Source: Hippasteria phrygiana (Eukaryota > Echinodermata > Asteroidea > Valvatida > Goniasteridae). Taken from it: 64,000 bases of DNA. Location: NCBI GenBank assembly GCA_037893225.1, contig JAZGUH010000075.1, positions 1,178,001 to 1,242,000 on the forward strand, in the 5' to 3' direction. How positions within the stretch are numbered: position 1 is the stretch's first letter; the number at the start of each line of letters is the position of its first letter. Below are positions 10,416 through 23,650 of this stretch, piece after piece. The position numbers and the translations under genes are program-made. The notes under the pieces are model-generated. The model did not search any database, had not been told where the DNA came from, and saw nothing but the letters and a program-made list of their open reading frames with translations.

Positions 10416-11218
10416 AAAACTAAATCTAGAAATCTTTGGTTGCTTGTAATCTGATACTTGATGACGTCATCGTGACGTCATTATCGGAAAACTCGAGAGC
10501 TATGTAAACTATGCTATCTGAAGCAGAAATCTGCATTATATCTCTTGCGGTTGATTTTTCAGCCATTTTTTTAGGTTTAAAGGTCTTTTCATTGCAACTT
10601 CCGGTCTGGTGACGTCATCAATCTTTCTCCACCTCAACTTGTTCTTAGCGTGAAGCCGATTACATACATCAATTATAGAGTGATTTCAACAAACTTCGCC
10701 ACACACATCGACCGATTATTCATTTTAAGCATTTTTCAACTTGCCGCTAGAGGGCGCTCGAACATTTTATGACGTCACAAATAATTTTTTTGTGAAGTAC
10801 AACCTAGTCGGAGACCAACATCGTTGAAAGCAAGTTCCCATCTTTTTCCACTTTCAAATGATGAGGCACTTCCGGTTTGGACCGGAAGGAAGGGTCACGT
10901 GATTTGACGCACACGAGATAAAATAAAGATCCTGGATTATACTATCAATTCCCACAAAAATCAAGTTCAGGGCTCTCACGGTTGATTTGATATTGATTTT
11001 CAAAGATTAAATCTGCTAATCTTTAATTGCTTGTAATTTGATACATGATGACGTCATCATGACGTCAGAGTAATATGCACGAGTTCAGTACAGGGTCTGA
11101 GTGTATGCCAACTCTCATTAAGATTGAAGTTTGTTTAAGGGCAAAAGTGCCGATTAGAAAAAACGTGCATAAAGTTTATGGGGTTTGGGGGAGAAAAAGA
11201 TGAAGAAGAAGAAAAAAA
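10416..11218 (+). repeat. CRE / CTCF-like module with purine tail
   Basis: This is another copy of the 606-1375 module, with a CCGCTAGAGGGCGC core near 10743. It ends at GTTTGGGGGAGAAAAAGATGAAGAAGAAGAAAAAAAA immediately before ACTAGA. It has no H1 palindromes, so the purine tract abuts the next module directly. Confidence 0.83.
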
Positions 11219-12633
11219 ACTAGAGGTCTATGTTTTTAAGAACATAGGGCTTTTCCATATGTTTTTATGATGTCACTTCGAATTTTGTAAACTAGTGACA
11301 AATCTACCTAACCACCAAGTTTCGTGACGATTAGACATGGTCTATCCATATGTCTTTCAAGAAATCATGCCTTTAATGACGTCATTATGACTTCAGTAAT
11401 TTTTCGCATTTATATAAAAGAATGTACGAGCTAACAAAGCTATTACAAAAGGAATTTTGAATTGAACATGTTCTGTTGATGAGATGTGGTTTTAAGAATC
11501 TTTAACGTTAAAATTTTGAAATTACCATAAAAATCAGATGATGACGTCATTATGACGTCACCTCAATTTTGATTTATAACATGTACTTGTTTAGCCAACA
11601 TACCAGGTTTGAATGCAATTGGACTTACGGTTCTCTTGATATGGGCCCTTGAAAAATGAGCCTTTAAGATGACATCACGTAACACATAATGACGTCATCG
11701 TGACATCACTCTTCGGCACACAATTTCAGATTAGGGTCTATGTTTGGGTTAAGTTTGCTTAAGATCTGATGTTGTTTAGTGACCAAAGTGCCGCAGACAA
11801 AATTCGTGTTTAAGAAGAAACCAAAATAGTGGGTATTGTGTAGTTTAGGATTTCTGTATTAATTGTGTTCATGTTAGCTTCTGGAGTATTTGATTATTCC
11901 AAAAGCCTTTTTTTGTTACTAAAGTAGACTTCTCTGAATCCCAATGACACGTGCTTTTGTGATTTGGAAAGGTTTTTTAAGGCGGAAAATACGATTTTCT
12001 TACGTTGTGTCACGTTTTGGCTCGGTCAACTACTCTCCCACCAGCTATATATCCGTGTAAAGCTGGGTATTGCGCAATCACGTATTTTGTTACCTCTTAG
12101 CTAACGATTTCACTCAAAAAAAACCCTGCAGATGTTCTTCGACGTGGCCCTTTGTTCTGAATGTGGCAAAACGAACAATTTTCAAGTAGATTGTGTTCAT
12201 GCCTGGGCGAAAGTGTACTAAACTACACAATCGCGCGAACAGAACAAAAACAAAGGCTTTCCTGCTGTAGCGGAAACGCCAAAAAATGTGCGTCTGTTGT
12301 AAACATACGCATGGCTTTTCCTTTTTTTCTTTTTTATTTAACATAAAGTATCAGAAGGTCTATGTCTTTGCTAAGTTTAAGATCTGAGATTATTTTATGA
12401 TTAACATTTCGTACTCCAAACTTGACCTTTAAGTTCATGTTACATGCCACACGAAGACGTCATTATGACGTCACTCTTCGCGGCACGACTTTGCATCAGG
12501 GTCTATACCTATGCTAACTCTGACTAAGATTCGATGTTGTTTGATGACAAAAGTGCCGATCAGAAAATCTATGCACAAAGTCTTTCGGATTTGGGATAGA
12601 ACTAAAATAAGAAGCAGAAAAAAAATAGATATA
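11219..12633 (+). repeat. 1.4-kb ACTAGA module, copy 1
   Basis: The module begins at ACTAGA with hairpin CTATGTT / AACATAG (11228-11247), then GGGCTTTTCC. It carries decayed CRE clusters to about 11720 and then an AT-rich middle. At 12255-12321 lies a degenerate second junction made of an H1-like fold, an H2-like fold and GGCTTTTCC. A GAACTAAAATAAGAAG tail closes the module near 12600-12633. Copies start at 20031, 49016 and 56652. Their left edges agree exactly at ACTAGA while the sequence upstream differs, so ACTAGA is a true module boundary. Open frames at 12114-12344 are repeat readings. Confidence 0.85.
12255..12321 (+). repeat. Internal degenerate H1-H2 junction
   Basis: AGAACAAAAACAAA precedes an H1-like fold (GGCTTTCC...GGAAACGCC, 12255-12280). 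A hairpin related to H2 follows (ATGTGCGT...ATACGCAT, 12286-12312), then GGCTTTTCC (12313-12321). Order and spacing match the junctions at 1.5, 23.5 and 37.0 kb although the sequence has diverged. It is repeated in the other three copies of the 1.4-kb module. Confidence 0.7.
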
Positions 12634-15600
12634 GGGCCTTCAAAAATGCAAATTTAAGATGACGTCACGTGACATGTGATGACGTCATCATGACGTCATG
12701 ATTCGGCACCCATCTCGAGTAGATAGTCAATGCATATGCCAAGTTTGAAGTTCATGGCATTTGAAGAAGTGCAAAATTTTAAGAGTACAATGAAATTTGA
12801 AACATTTACAAATTCATAAAAAATCAGCCGATGACGTCATCATGACGTCACTTCGGATTTTGCATGCTAGTGGCACTATCTCCCTACCCACCAATTTTTA
12901 TGACGATCGGACGTACCCTTATGTGTGTTTCAGAAATGCACATTTTTGATGACGTCATGATGACGTCACACATTTTTCAAATGTATGTGAAAGAATATAG
13001 GAGCTAACAAAGCTATTACAAAAAGAATTTTGAATTTAGCATGTTCTGTTGGTGAGATATGGCTTTAAGAAACTTTGAAGTTGAAAAACTTTAATATTAC
13101 TGTAAAATCGTATGATGACGTCATCATGACGTCACCTTAATTTTCATCTATAACACGAGCTACCATACCAACATACCAGGTTTGAAGGCAATCGGACCTA
13201 CCGTTCTCTAGATATAGGCTCTTGAAAAATGCACATTTAAGATGACGTCACATGACACGTGATGACGTCATCATGACGTCACGTTTCGGCTTACATTTTC
13301 AGCTTAGGGTCTATGTTTGTGTTAAGTCTGATTAAGATCCGAGGTTGTTTAGTGACCAAAGTGCCACTTACAAAATTCGTGTACAAAGTCTATGGGATTT
13401 GGGATAGAACTAAAAAATTCACAGAAAATCAGCCGATGACGTCATCATGACGTCACCTCGGATTTTACATGCTATTAGCACTATCTACCTACCCACTAAT
13501 TTTTATGACGATCGGACGTACCCTTATGTGTGTTTCAGAAATGCACATTTTTGATGGCGTCATGATGACGTCACACATTTTTCAAATGTATGTGAAAGAA
13601 TATAGGAGCTAACAAAGCTATTACAAAAAGAATTTTGAATTTAGCATGTTCTGTTGGTGAGATATGGCTTTAAGAAACTTTGAAGTTCAAAAACTTTAAT
13701 ATTACTGTAAAATCGTATGATGACGTGATCATGACGTCACCTTAATTTTCATCTATAACACGAGCTACCATACCAACATACCAGGTTTGAAGGCAATCGG
13801 ACCTACCGTTCTCTAGATATAGGCCCTAGAAAAATGCACATTTAAGATGACGTCACATGACACGTGATGACGTCATCATGACGTCACGTTTCGGCTTACA
13901 TTTTCAGCTGAGGGTCTATGTTTGTGTTAAGTCTGATTAAGATCCGAGGTTGTTTAGTGACCAAAGTGCCACTTACAAAATTCGTGTACAAAGTCTATGG
14001 GATTTGGGATAGAACTAAAAAATTCACAGAAAATCAGCCGATGACGTCATCATGACGTCACCTCGGATTTTACATGCTAGTAGCACTATCTACCTACCCA
14101 CTAATTTTTATGACGATCGGACGTACCCTTATGTGTGTTTCAGAAATGCACATTTTTGATGACGTCATGATGACGTCACACATTTTTCAAATGTATGTGA
14201 AAGAATATAGGAGCTAACAAAGCTATTACAAAAAGAATTTTGAATTTAGCATGTTCTGTTGGTGAGATATGGCTTTAAGAAACTTTGAAGTTGAAAAACT
14301 TTAATATTACTGTAAAATCGTATGATGACGTCATCATGACGTCCCCTTAATTTTCATCTATAACACGAGCTCCCATAACATACCAGGTTTGAAGGCAATC
14401 GGACCTACCGTTCTCTAGATATAGGCCCTTGAAAAATGCACATTTAAGATGACGTCACATGACACGTGATGACGTCATCATGACGTCACGTTTCGGCTTA
14501 CATTTTCAGCTGAGGGTCTATGTTTGTGTTAAGTCTGATTAAGATCCGAGGTTGTTTATTGACCAAAGTGCCACTTACAAAATTCGTGTACAAAGTCTAT
14601 GGGATTTGGGATAGAACTAAAAAATTCACAGAAAATCAGCCGATGACGTCATCATGACGTCACCTCGGATTTTACATGCTAGTAGCACTATCTACCTACC
14701 CACTAATTTTTATGACGATCGGACGTACCCTTATGTGTGTTTCAGAAATGCACATTTTTGATGACGTCATGATGACGTCACACATTTTTCAAATGTATGT
14801 GAAAGAATATAGGAGCTAACAAAGCTATTACAAAAAGAATTTTGAATTTAGCATGTTCTGTTGGTGAGATATGGCTTTAAGAAACTTTGAAGTTGAAAAA
14901 CTTTAATATTACTGTAAAATCGTATGATGACGTCATCATGACGTCACCTTAATTTTCATCTATAACACGAGCTCCCATAACATACCAGGTTTGAAGGCAA
15001 TCGGACCTACCGTTCTCTAGATATAGGCCCTTGAAAAATGCACATTTAAGATGACGTCACATGACACGTGATGACGTCATCATGACGTCACGTTTCGGCT
15101 TACATTTTCAGCTGAGGGTCTATGTTTGTGTTAAGTCTGATTAAGATCCGAGGTTGTTTATTGACCAAAGTGCCACTTACAAAATTCGTGTACAAAGTCT
15201 ATGGGATTTGGGATAGAACTAAAAAATTCACAGAAAATCAGCCGATGACGTCATCATGACGTCACCTCGGATTTTACATGCTAGTAGCACTATCTACCTA
15301 CCCACTAATTTTTATGACGATCGGACGTACCCTTATGTGTGTTTCAGAAATGCACATTTTTGATGACGTCATGATGACGTCACACATTTTTCAAATGTAT
15401 GTGAAAGAATATAGGAGCTAACAAAGCTATTACAAAAAGAATTTTGAATTTAGCATGTTCTGTTGGTGAGATATGGCTTTAAGAAACTTTGAAGTTGAAA
15501 AACTTTAATATTACTGTAAAATCGTATGATGACGTCATCATGACGTCACCTTAATTTTCATCTATAACACGAGCTCCCATAACATACCAGGTTTGAAGGC

Positions 15601-18600
15601 AATCGGACCTACCGTTCTCTAGATATAGGCCCTTGAAAAATGCACATTTAAGATGACGTCACATGACACGTGATGACGTCATCATGACGTCACGTTTCGG
15701 CTTACATTTTCAGCTGAGGGTCTATGTTTGTGTTAAGTCTGATTAAGATCCGAGGTTGTTTATTGACCAAAGTGCCACTTACAAAATTCGTGTACAAAGT
15801 CTATGGGATTTGGGATAGAACTAAAAAATTCACAGAAAATCAGCCGATGACGTCATCATGACGTCACCTCGGATTTTACATGCTAGTAGCACTATCTACC
15901 TACCCACTAATTTTTATGACGATCGGATGTACCCTTATGTGTGTTTCAGAAATGCACATTTTTGATGACGTCATGATGACGTCACACATTTTTCAAATGT
16001 ATGTGAAAGAATATAGGAGCTAACAAAGCTATTACAAAAAGAATTTTGAATTTAGCATGTTCTGTTGGTGAGATATGGCTTTAAGAAACTTTGAAGTTGA
16101 AAAACTTTAATATTACTGTAAAATCGTATGATGACGTCATCATGACGTCCCCTTAATTTTCATCTATAACACGAGCTCCCATAACATACCAGGTTTGAAG
16201 GCAATCGGACCTACCGTTCTCTAGATATAGGCCCTTGAAAAATGCACATTTAAGATGACGTCACATGACACGTGATGACGTCATCATGACGTCACGTTTC
16301 GGCTTACATTTTCAGCTGAGGGTCTATGTTTGTGTTAAGTCTGATTAAGATCGGAGGTTGTTTATTGACCAAAGTGCCACTTACAAAATTCGTGTACAAA
16401 GTCTATGGGATTTGGGATAGAACTAAAAAATTCACAGAAAATCAGCCGATGACGTCATCATGACGTCACCTCGGATTTTACATGCTAGTAGCACTATCTA
16501 CCTACCCACTAATTTTTATGACGATCGGACGTACCCTTATGTGTGTTTCAGAAATGCACATTTTTGATGACGTCATGATGACGTCACACATTTTTCAAAT
16601 GTATGTGAAAGAATATAGGAGCTAACAAAGCTATTACAAAAAGAATTTTGAATTTAGCATGTTCTGTTGGTGAGATATGGCTTTAAGAAACTTTGAAGTT
16701 GAAAAACTTTAATATTACTGTAAAATCGTATGATGACGTCATCATGACGTCACCTTAATTTTCATCTATAACACGAGCTCCCATAACATACCAGGTTTGA
16801 AGGCAATCGGACCTACCGTTCTCTAGATATAGGCCCTTGAAAAATGCACATTTAAGATGACGTCACATGACACGTGATGACGTCATCATGACGTCACGTT
16901 TCGGCTTACATTTTCAGCTGAGGGTCTATGTTTGTGTTAAGTCTGATTAAGATCCGAGGTTGTTTATTGACCAAAGTGCCACTTACAAAATTCGTGTACA
17001 AAGTCTATGGGATTTGGGATAGAACTAAAAAATTCACAGAAAATCAGCCGATGACGTCATCATGACGTCACCTCGGATTTTACATGCTAGTAGCACTATC
17101 TACCTACCCACTAATTTTTATGACGATCGGATGTACCCTTATGTGTGTTTCAGAAATGCACATTTTTGATGACGTCATGATGACGTCACACATTTTTCAA
17201 ATGTATGTGAAAGAATATAGGAGCTAACAAAGCTATTACAAAAAGAATTTTGAATTTAGCATGTTCTGTTGGTGAGATATGGCTTTAAGAAACTTTGAAG
17301 TTGAAAAACTTTAATATTACTGTAAAATCGTATGATGACGTCATCATGACGTCCCCTTAATTTTCATCTATAACACGAGCTCCCATAACATACCAGGTTT
17401 GAAGGCAATCGGACCTACCGTTCTCTAGATATAGGCCCTTGAAAAATGCACATTTAAGATGACGTCACATGACACGTGATGACGTCATCATGACGTCACG
17501 TTTCGGCTTACATTTTCAGCTGAGGGTCTATGTTTGTGTTAAGTCTGATTAAGATCGGAGGTTGTTTATTGACCAAAGTGCCACTTACAAAATTCGTGTA
17601 CAAAGTCTATGGGATTTGGGATAGAACTAAAAAATTCACAGAAAATCAGCCGATGACGTCATCATGACGTCACCTCGGATTTTACATGCTAGTAGCACTA
17701 TCTACCTACCCACTAATTTTTATGACGATCGGACGTACCCTTATGTGTGTTTCAGAAATGCACATTTTTGATGACGTCATGATGACGTCACACATTTTTC
17801 AAATGTATGTGAAAGAATATAGGAGCTAACAAAGCTATTACAAAAAGAATTTTGAATTTAGCATGTTCTGTTGGTGAGATATGGCTTTAAGAAACTTTGA
17901 AGTTGAAAAACTTTAATATTACTGTAAAATCGTATGATGACGTCATCATGACGTCACCTTAATTTTCATCTATAACACGAGCTCCCATAACATACCAGGT
18001 TTGAAGGCAATCGGACCTACCGTTCTCTAGATATAGGCCCTTGAAAAATGCACATTTAAGATGACGTCACATGACACGTGATGACGTCATCATGACGTCA
18101 CGTTTCGGCTTACATTTTCAGCTGAGGGTCTATGTTTGTGTTAAGTCTGATTAAGATCCGAGGTTGTTTATTGACCAAAGTGCCACTTACAAAATTCGTG
18201 TACAAAGTCTATGGGATTTGGGATAGAACTAAAAAATTCACAGAAAATCAGCCGATGACGTCATCATGACGTCACCTCGGATTTTACATGCTAGTAGCAC
18301 TATCTACCTACCCACTAATTTTTATGACGATCGGACGTACCCTTATGTGTGTTTCAGAAATGCACATTTTTGATGACGTCATGATGACGTCACACATTTT
18401 TCAAATGTATGTGAAAGAATATAGGAGCTAACAAAGCTATTACAAAAAGAATTTTGAATTTAGCATGTTCTGTTGGTGAGATATGGCTTTAAGAAACTTT
18501 GAAGTTGAAAAACTTTAATATTACTGTAAAATCGTATGATGACGTCATCATGACGTCACCTTAATTTTCATCTATAACACGAGCTCCCATAACATACCAG

Positions 18601-19690
18601 GTTTGAAGGCAATCGGACCTACCGTTCTCTAGATATAGGCCCTTGAAAAATGCACATTTAAGATGACGTCACATGACACGTGATGACGTCATCATGACGT
18701 CACGTTTCGGCTTACATTTTCAGCTGAGGGTCTATGTTTGTGTTAAGTCTGATTAAGATCCGAGGTTGTTTATTGACCAAAGTGCCACTTACAAAATTCG
18801 TGTACAAAGTCTATGGGATTTGGGATAGAACTAAAAAATTCACAGAAAATCAGCCGATGACGTCATCATGACGTCACCTCGGATTTTACATGCTAGTAGC
18901 ACTATCTACCTACCCACTAATTTTTATGACGATCGGACGTACCCTTATGTGTGTTTCAGAAATGCACATTTTTGATGACGTCATGATGACGTCACACATT
19001 TTTCAAATGTATGTGAAAGAATATAGGAGCTAACAAAGCTATTACAAAAAGAATTTTGAATTTAGCATGTTCTGTTGGTGAGATATGGCTTTAAGAAACT
19101 TTGAAGTTGAAAAACTTTAATATTACTGTAAAATCGTATGATGACGTCATCATGACGTCACCTTAATTTTCATCTATAACACGAGCTCCCATAACATACC
19201 AGGTTTGAAGGCAATCGGACCTACCGTTCTCTAGATATAGGCCCTTGAAAAATGCACATTTAAGATGACGTCACATGACACGTGATGACGTCATCATGAC
19301 GTCACGTTTCGGCTTACATTTTCAGCTGAGGGTCTATGTTTGTGTTAGTGCCACTTACAAAATTCGTGTACAAAGTCTATGGGATTTGGGATAGAACTAA
19401 AAAATTCACAGAAAATCAGCCGATGACGTCATCATGACGTCACCTCGGATTTTACATGCTAGTAGCACTATCTACCTACCCACTAATTTTTATGACGATC
19501 GGATGTACCCTTATGTGTGTTTCAGAAATGCACATTTTTGATGACGTCATGATGACGTCACACATTTTTCAAATGTATGTGAAAGAATATAGGAGCTAAC
19601 AAAGCTATTACAAAAAGAATTTTGAATTTAGCATGTTCTGTTGGTGAGATATGGCTTTAAGAAACTTTGAAGTTCAAAAACTTAAAAATT
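12634..19690 (+). repeat. 602-bp CRE satellite, 12 monomers
   Basis: The marker CAGCCGATGACGTCATCATG recurs at 12825, 13430, 14035, 14637, 15239, 15841, 16443, 17045, 17647, 18249, 18851 and 19417. Steps are 605, 605 and then 602, and the final step of 566 reflects a 36-bp deletion. Each monomer has four CRE clusters holding nine TGACGTCA octamers. Most paired octamers are centred 11 bp apart. Central monomers are almost identical, which implies recent amplification. Each monomer contains ACAAAGTCTATGGGATTTGG, the same tail that ends the larger modules. No coding frame persists. Confidence 0.96.
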
Positions 19691-20030
19691 ACTATAAAAT
19701 CGTATGATGACGTCATCTTGACGTCACCTCAAATTTCATCTATAACACGAGCTAGCCTACCAACATATCAGGTTTGAAGGAAATCGGACCTACCGTTCTC
19801 TAGATATGGGCCCTTGAAAAACGCACCTTTAAGATGACGTCACGTGACACGTGATGACGTCATCATGACGTCACTCTTCGACATACTATTTCAGCTTAGG
19901 GTCTATGTTTGAGGTAAGTTTGGTTAAGATCTGAAGTTTTTTAAGACCTAAAGTGCCGCGGAGAAAATTCGTGTACAAAGTCTATGGGATTTTGGTCAGA
20001 ACTAAAAGAAGAAGAAGAAGAAAAAAAAAA
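19691..20030 (+). repeat. Terminal variant monomer and purine tail
   Basis: The array ends in a diverged half-monomer with GATGACGTCATCTTGACGTCA and CTAGCCTACCAACATATC. It closes with GAACTAAAAGAAGAAGAAG and an A-run at 20000-20030. The same terminal variant closes the array at 23100-23455 and, in part, those at 52700-53030 and 56510-56650. Confidence 0.85.
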
Positions 20031-21440
20031 ACTAGAGGTCTATGTTTTTAAGAACATAGGGCTTTTCCATATGTTTTTATGATGTCACTTCGAATTTTGT
20101 AAACTAGTGACAAATCTACCTAACCACCAAGTTTCGTGACGATTAGACATGGTCTATCCATATGTCTTTCAAGAAATCATGCCTTTAATGACGTCATTAT
20201 GACTTCAGTAATTTTTCGCATTTATATAAAAGAATGTACGAGCTAACAAAGCTATTACAAAAGGAATTTTGAATTGAACATGTTCTGTTAATGAGATGTG
20301 GTTTTAAGAATCTTTAACGTTAAAATTTTGAAATTACCATACAAATCAGATGATGACGTCATTATGACGTCACCTCAATTTTGATTTATAACATGTACTT
20401 GTTTAGCCAACATACCAGGTTTGAATGCAATTGGACTTACGGTTCTCTTGATATGGGCCCTTGAAAAATGAGCCTTTAAGATGACATCACGTAACACATA
20501 ATGACGTCATCGTGACATCACTCTTCGGCACACAATTTCAGATTAGGGTCTATGTTTGGGTTAAGTTTGCTTAAGATCTGATGTTGTTTAGTGACCAAAG
20601 TGCCGCAGACAAAATTGGTGTTTAAGAAGAAACCAAAATAGTGGGTATTGTGTAGTTTAGGATTTCTGTATTAATTGTGTTCATGTTAGCTTCTGGAGTA
20701 TTTGATTATTCCAAAAGCCTTTTTTTGTTACTAAAGTAGACTTCTCTGAATCCCAATGACACGTGCTTTTGTGATTTGGAAAGGTTTTTTAAGGCGGAAA
20801 ATACGATTTTCTTACGTTGTGTCACGTTTTGGCTCGGTCAACTACTCTCCCACCAGCTATATATCCGTGTAAAGCTGGGTATTGCGCAATCACGTATTTT
20901 GTTACCTCTTAGCTAACGATTTCACTCCAAAAAACCCCTGCAGATGTTCTTCGACGTGGCCCTTTGTTCTGAATGTGGCAAAACGAACAATTTTCAAGTA
21001 GATTGTGTTCATGCCTGGGCGAAAGTGTACTAAACTACACAATCGCGCGAACAGAACAAAAACAAAGGCTTTCCTGCTGTAGCGGAAACGCCAAAAAATG
21101 TGCGTCTGTTGTAAACATACGCATGGCTTTTCCTTTTTTTCTTTTTTATTTAACATAAAGTATCAGAAGGTCTATGTCTTTGCTAAGTTTAAGATCTGAG
21201 ATTATTTGATGATTAACATTTCGTACTCCGAACTTGACCTTCAAGTTCATGTTACATGCCACACGAAGACGTCATTATGACGTCACTCTTCGCGGCACGA
21301 CTTTGCATCAGGGTCTATACCTATGCTAACTCTGACTAAGATTCGATGTTGTTTGATGACAAAAGTGCCGATCAGAAAATCTATGCACAAAGTCTATGGG
21401 ATTTGGGATAGAACTAAAATAAGAAGCAGAAAAAAAATAG
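20031..21440 (+). repeat. 1.4-kb ACTAGA module, copy 2
   Basis: This copy is near-identical to 11219-12633, offset 8,812 bp. The CTATGTT/AACATAG hairpin lies at 20040-20059. The degenerate H1-H2 junction lies at about 21067-21133. Only scattered substitutions separate the copies, so the whole block was duplicated recently. Confidence 0.87.
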
Positions 21441-23455
21441 ATATAGGGCCTTCAAAAATGCAAATTTAAGATGACGTCACGTGACATGTGATGACGTCAT
21501 CATGACGTCATGATTCGGCACCCATCTCGAGTAGATAGTCAATGCATATGCCAAGTTTGAAGTTCATGGCATTTGAAGAAGTGCAAAATTTTAAGAGTAC
21601 AATGAAATTTGAAACATTTACAAATTCATAAAAAATCAGCCGATGACGTCATCATGACGTCACTTCGGATTTTGCATGCTAGTGGCACTATCTACCTACC
21701 CACCAATTTTTATGACGATCGGACGTACCCTTATGTGTGTTTCAGAAATGCACATTTTTGATGACGTCATGATGACGTCACACATTTTTCAAATGTATGT
21801 GAAAGAATATAGGAGCTAACAAAGCTATTACAAAAAGAATTTTGAATTTAGCATGTTCTGTTGGTGAGATATGGCTTTAAGAAACTTTGAAGTTGAAAAA
21901 CTTTAATATTACTGTAAAATCGTATGATGACGTCATCATGACGTCACCTTAATTTTCATCTATAACACGAGCTACCATACCAACATACCAGGTTTGAAGG
22001 CAATCGGACCTACCGTTCTCTAGATATAGGCTCTTGAAAAATGCACATTTAAGATGACGTCACATGACACGTGATGACGTCATCATGACGTCACGTTTCG
22101 GCTTACATTTTCAGCTTAGGGTCTATGTTTGTGTTAAGTCTGATTAAGATCCGAGGTTGTTTAGTGACCAAAGTGCCACTTACAAAATTCGTGTACAAAG
22201 TCTATGGGATTTGGGATAGAACTAAAAAATTCACAGAAAATCAGCCGATGACGTCATCATGACGTCACCTCGGATTTTACATGCTAGTAGCACTATCTAC
22301 CTACCCACTAATTTTTATGACGATCGGACGTACCCTTATGTGTGTTTCAGAAATGCACATTTTTGATGACGTCATGATGACGTCACACATTTTTCAAATG
22401 TATGTGAAAGAATATAGGAGCTAACAAAGCTATTACAAAAAGAATTTTGAATTTAGCATGTTCTGTTGGTGAGATATGGCTTTAAGAAACTTTGAAGTTG
22501 AAAAACTTTAATATTACTGTAAAATCGTATGATGACGTCATCATGACGTCACCTTAATTTTCATCTATAACACGAGCTCCCATAACATACCAGGTTTGAA
22601 GGCAATCGGACCTACCGTTCTCTAGATATAGGCCCTTGAAAAATGCACATTTAAGATGACGTCACATGACACGTGATGACGTCATCATGACGTCACGTTT
22701 CGGCTTACATTTTCAGCTGAGGGTCTATGTTTGTGTTAAGTCTGATTAAGATCCGAGGTTGTTTAGTGACCAAAGTGCCACTTACAAAATTCGTGTACAA
22801 AGTCTATGGGATTTGGGATAGAACTAAAAAATTCACAGAAAATCAGCCGATGACGTCATCATGACGTCACCTCGGATTTTACATGCTAGTAGCACTATCT
22901 ACCTACCCACTAATTTTTATGACGATCGGACGTACCCTTATGTGTGTTTCAGAAATGCACATTTTTGATGACGTCATGATGACGTCACACATTTTTCAAA
23001 TGTATGTGAAAGAATATAGGAGCTAACAAAGCTATTACAAAAAGAATTTTGAATTTAGCATGTTCTGTTGATGAGATATGGCTTTAAGAAACTTTGAATT
23101 TCAAAAACTTAAAAATTACTATAAAATCGTATGATGACGTCATCTTGACGTCACCTCAAATTTCATCTATAACACGAGCTAGCCTACCAACATATCAGGT
23201 TTGAAGGAAATCGGACCTACCGTTCTCTAGATATGGGCCCTTGAAAAACGCACATTTAAGATGACGTCACGTGACACGTGATGACGTCATCATGACGTCA
23301 ATCTTCGACATACTATTTCAGCTTAGGGTCTATGTTTGAGGTAAGTTTGGTTAAGATCTGAAGTTTTTTAAGACCTAAAGTGCCGCGGAGAAAATTCGTG
23401 TACAAAGTCTATGGGCTTTTGGTCAGAACTAAAAGAAGAAGAAGAAGAAAAAAAA
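21441..23455 (+). repeat. 602-bp CRE satellite, 3 monomers plus terminal variant
   Basis: Markers lie at 21637, 22242 and 22844. The array starts and ends with the same variant sequences as the 12-copy array but has only three units. A purine tract (AAAAGAAGAAGAAGAAG plus A-run) closes it at 23430-23460. Confidence 0.94.
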
Positions 23456-23650
23456 AAAAAATCAGAACAAAAACAAAGCCTTTTCCGAAGGATTTCGGAA
23501 AAGCCAAAAATCAGAACAAAAACAAAGCCTTTTCCGAAGGATTTCGGAAAAGCCAAAAACCGGAACAAAAACAATACCTTTTCCGCAGGTATGCGGAAAA
23601 GCTAACGAGAGATGTGTGACTGTTGATGAACAGTACACATAGCTTTTCCG
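23456..23650 (+). repeat. Hairpin junction: three H1 palindromes plus H2
   Basis: Three H1 units recur at an exact 49-bp period (23480, 23529, 23578). The first two palindromes are CTTTTCCGAA / TTCGGAAAAG. The third is CTTTTCCGCA / TGCGGAAAAG. The inner two base pairs differ on both arms together. CTAACGAGAG (23602-23611), the H2 hairpin (23612-23640) and AGCTTTTCCGC follow. Confidence 0.87.

Noticed and set aside
12114..12346. Open frames on both strands repeated at 20902-21158
   Set aside because: They span the degenerate H1-H2 junction and are identical only because the block was duplicated. No family is recognised.
12634..19690. CRISPR-like array
   Set aside because: Repeats are 602-bp contiguous monomers without short repeat and unique-spacer alternation, in eukaryotic DNA.
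12634..20030. Centromeric identity of the CRE satellite
   Set aside because: Higher-order repeats and near-nucleosomal periods fit, but nothing in the sequence shows a CENP-B-like box or other centromere mark.
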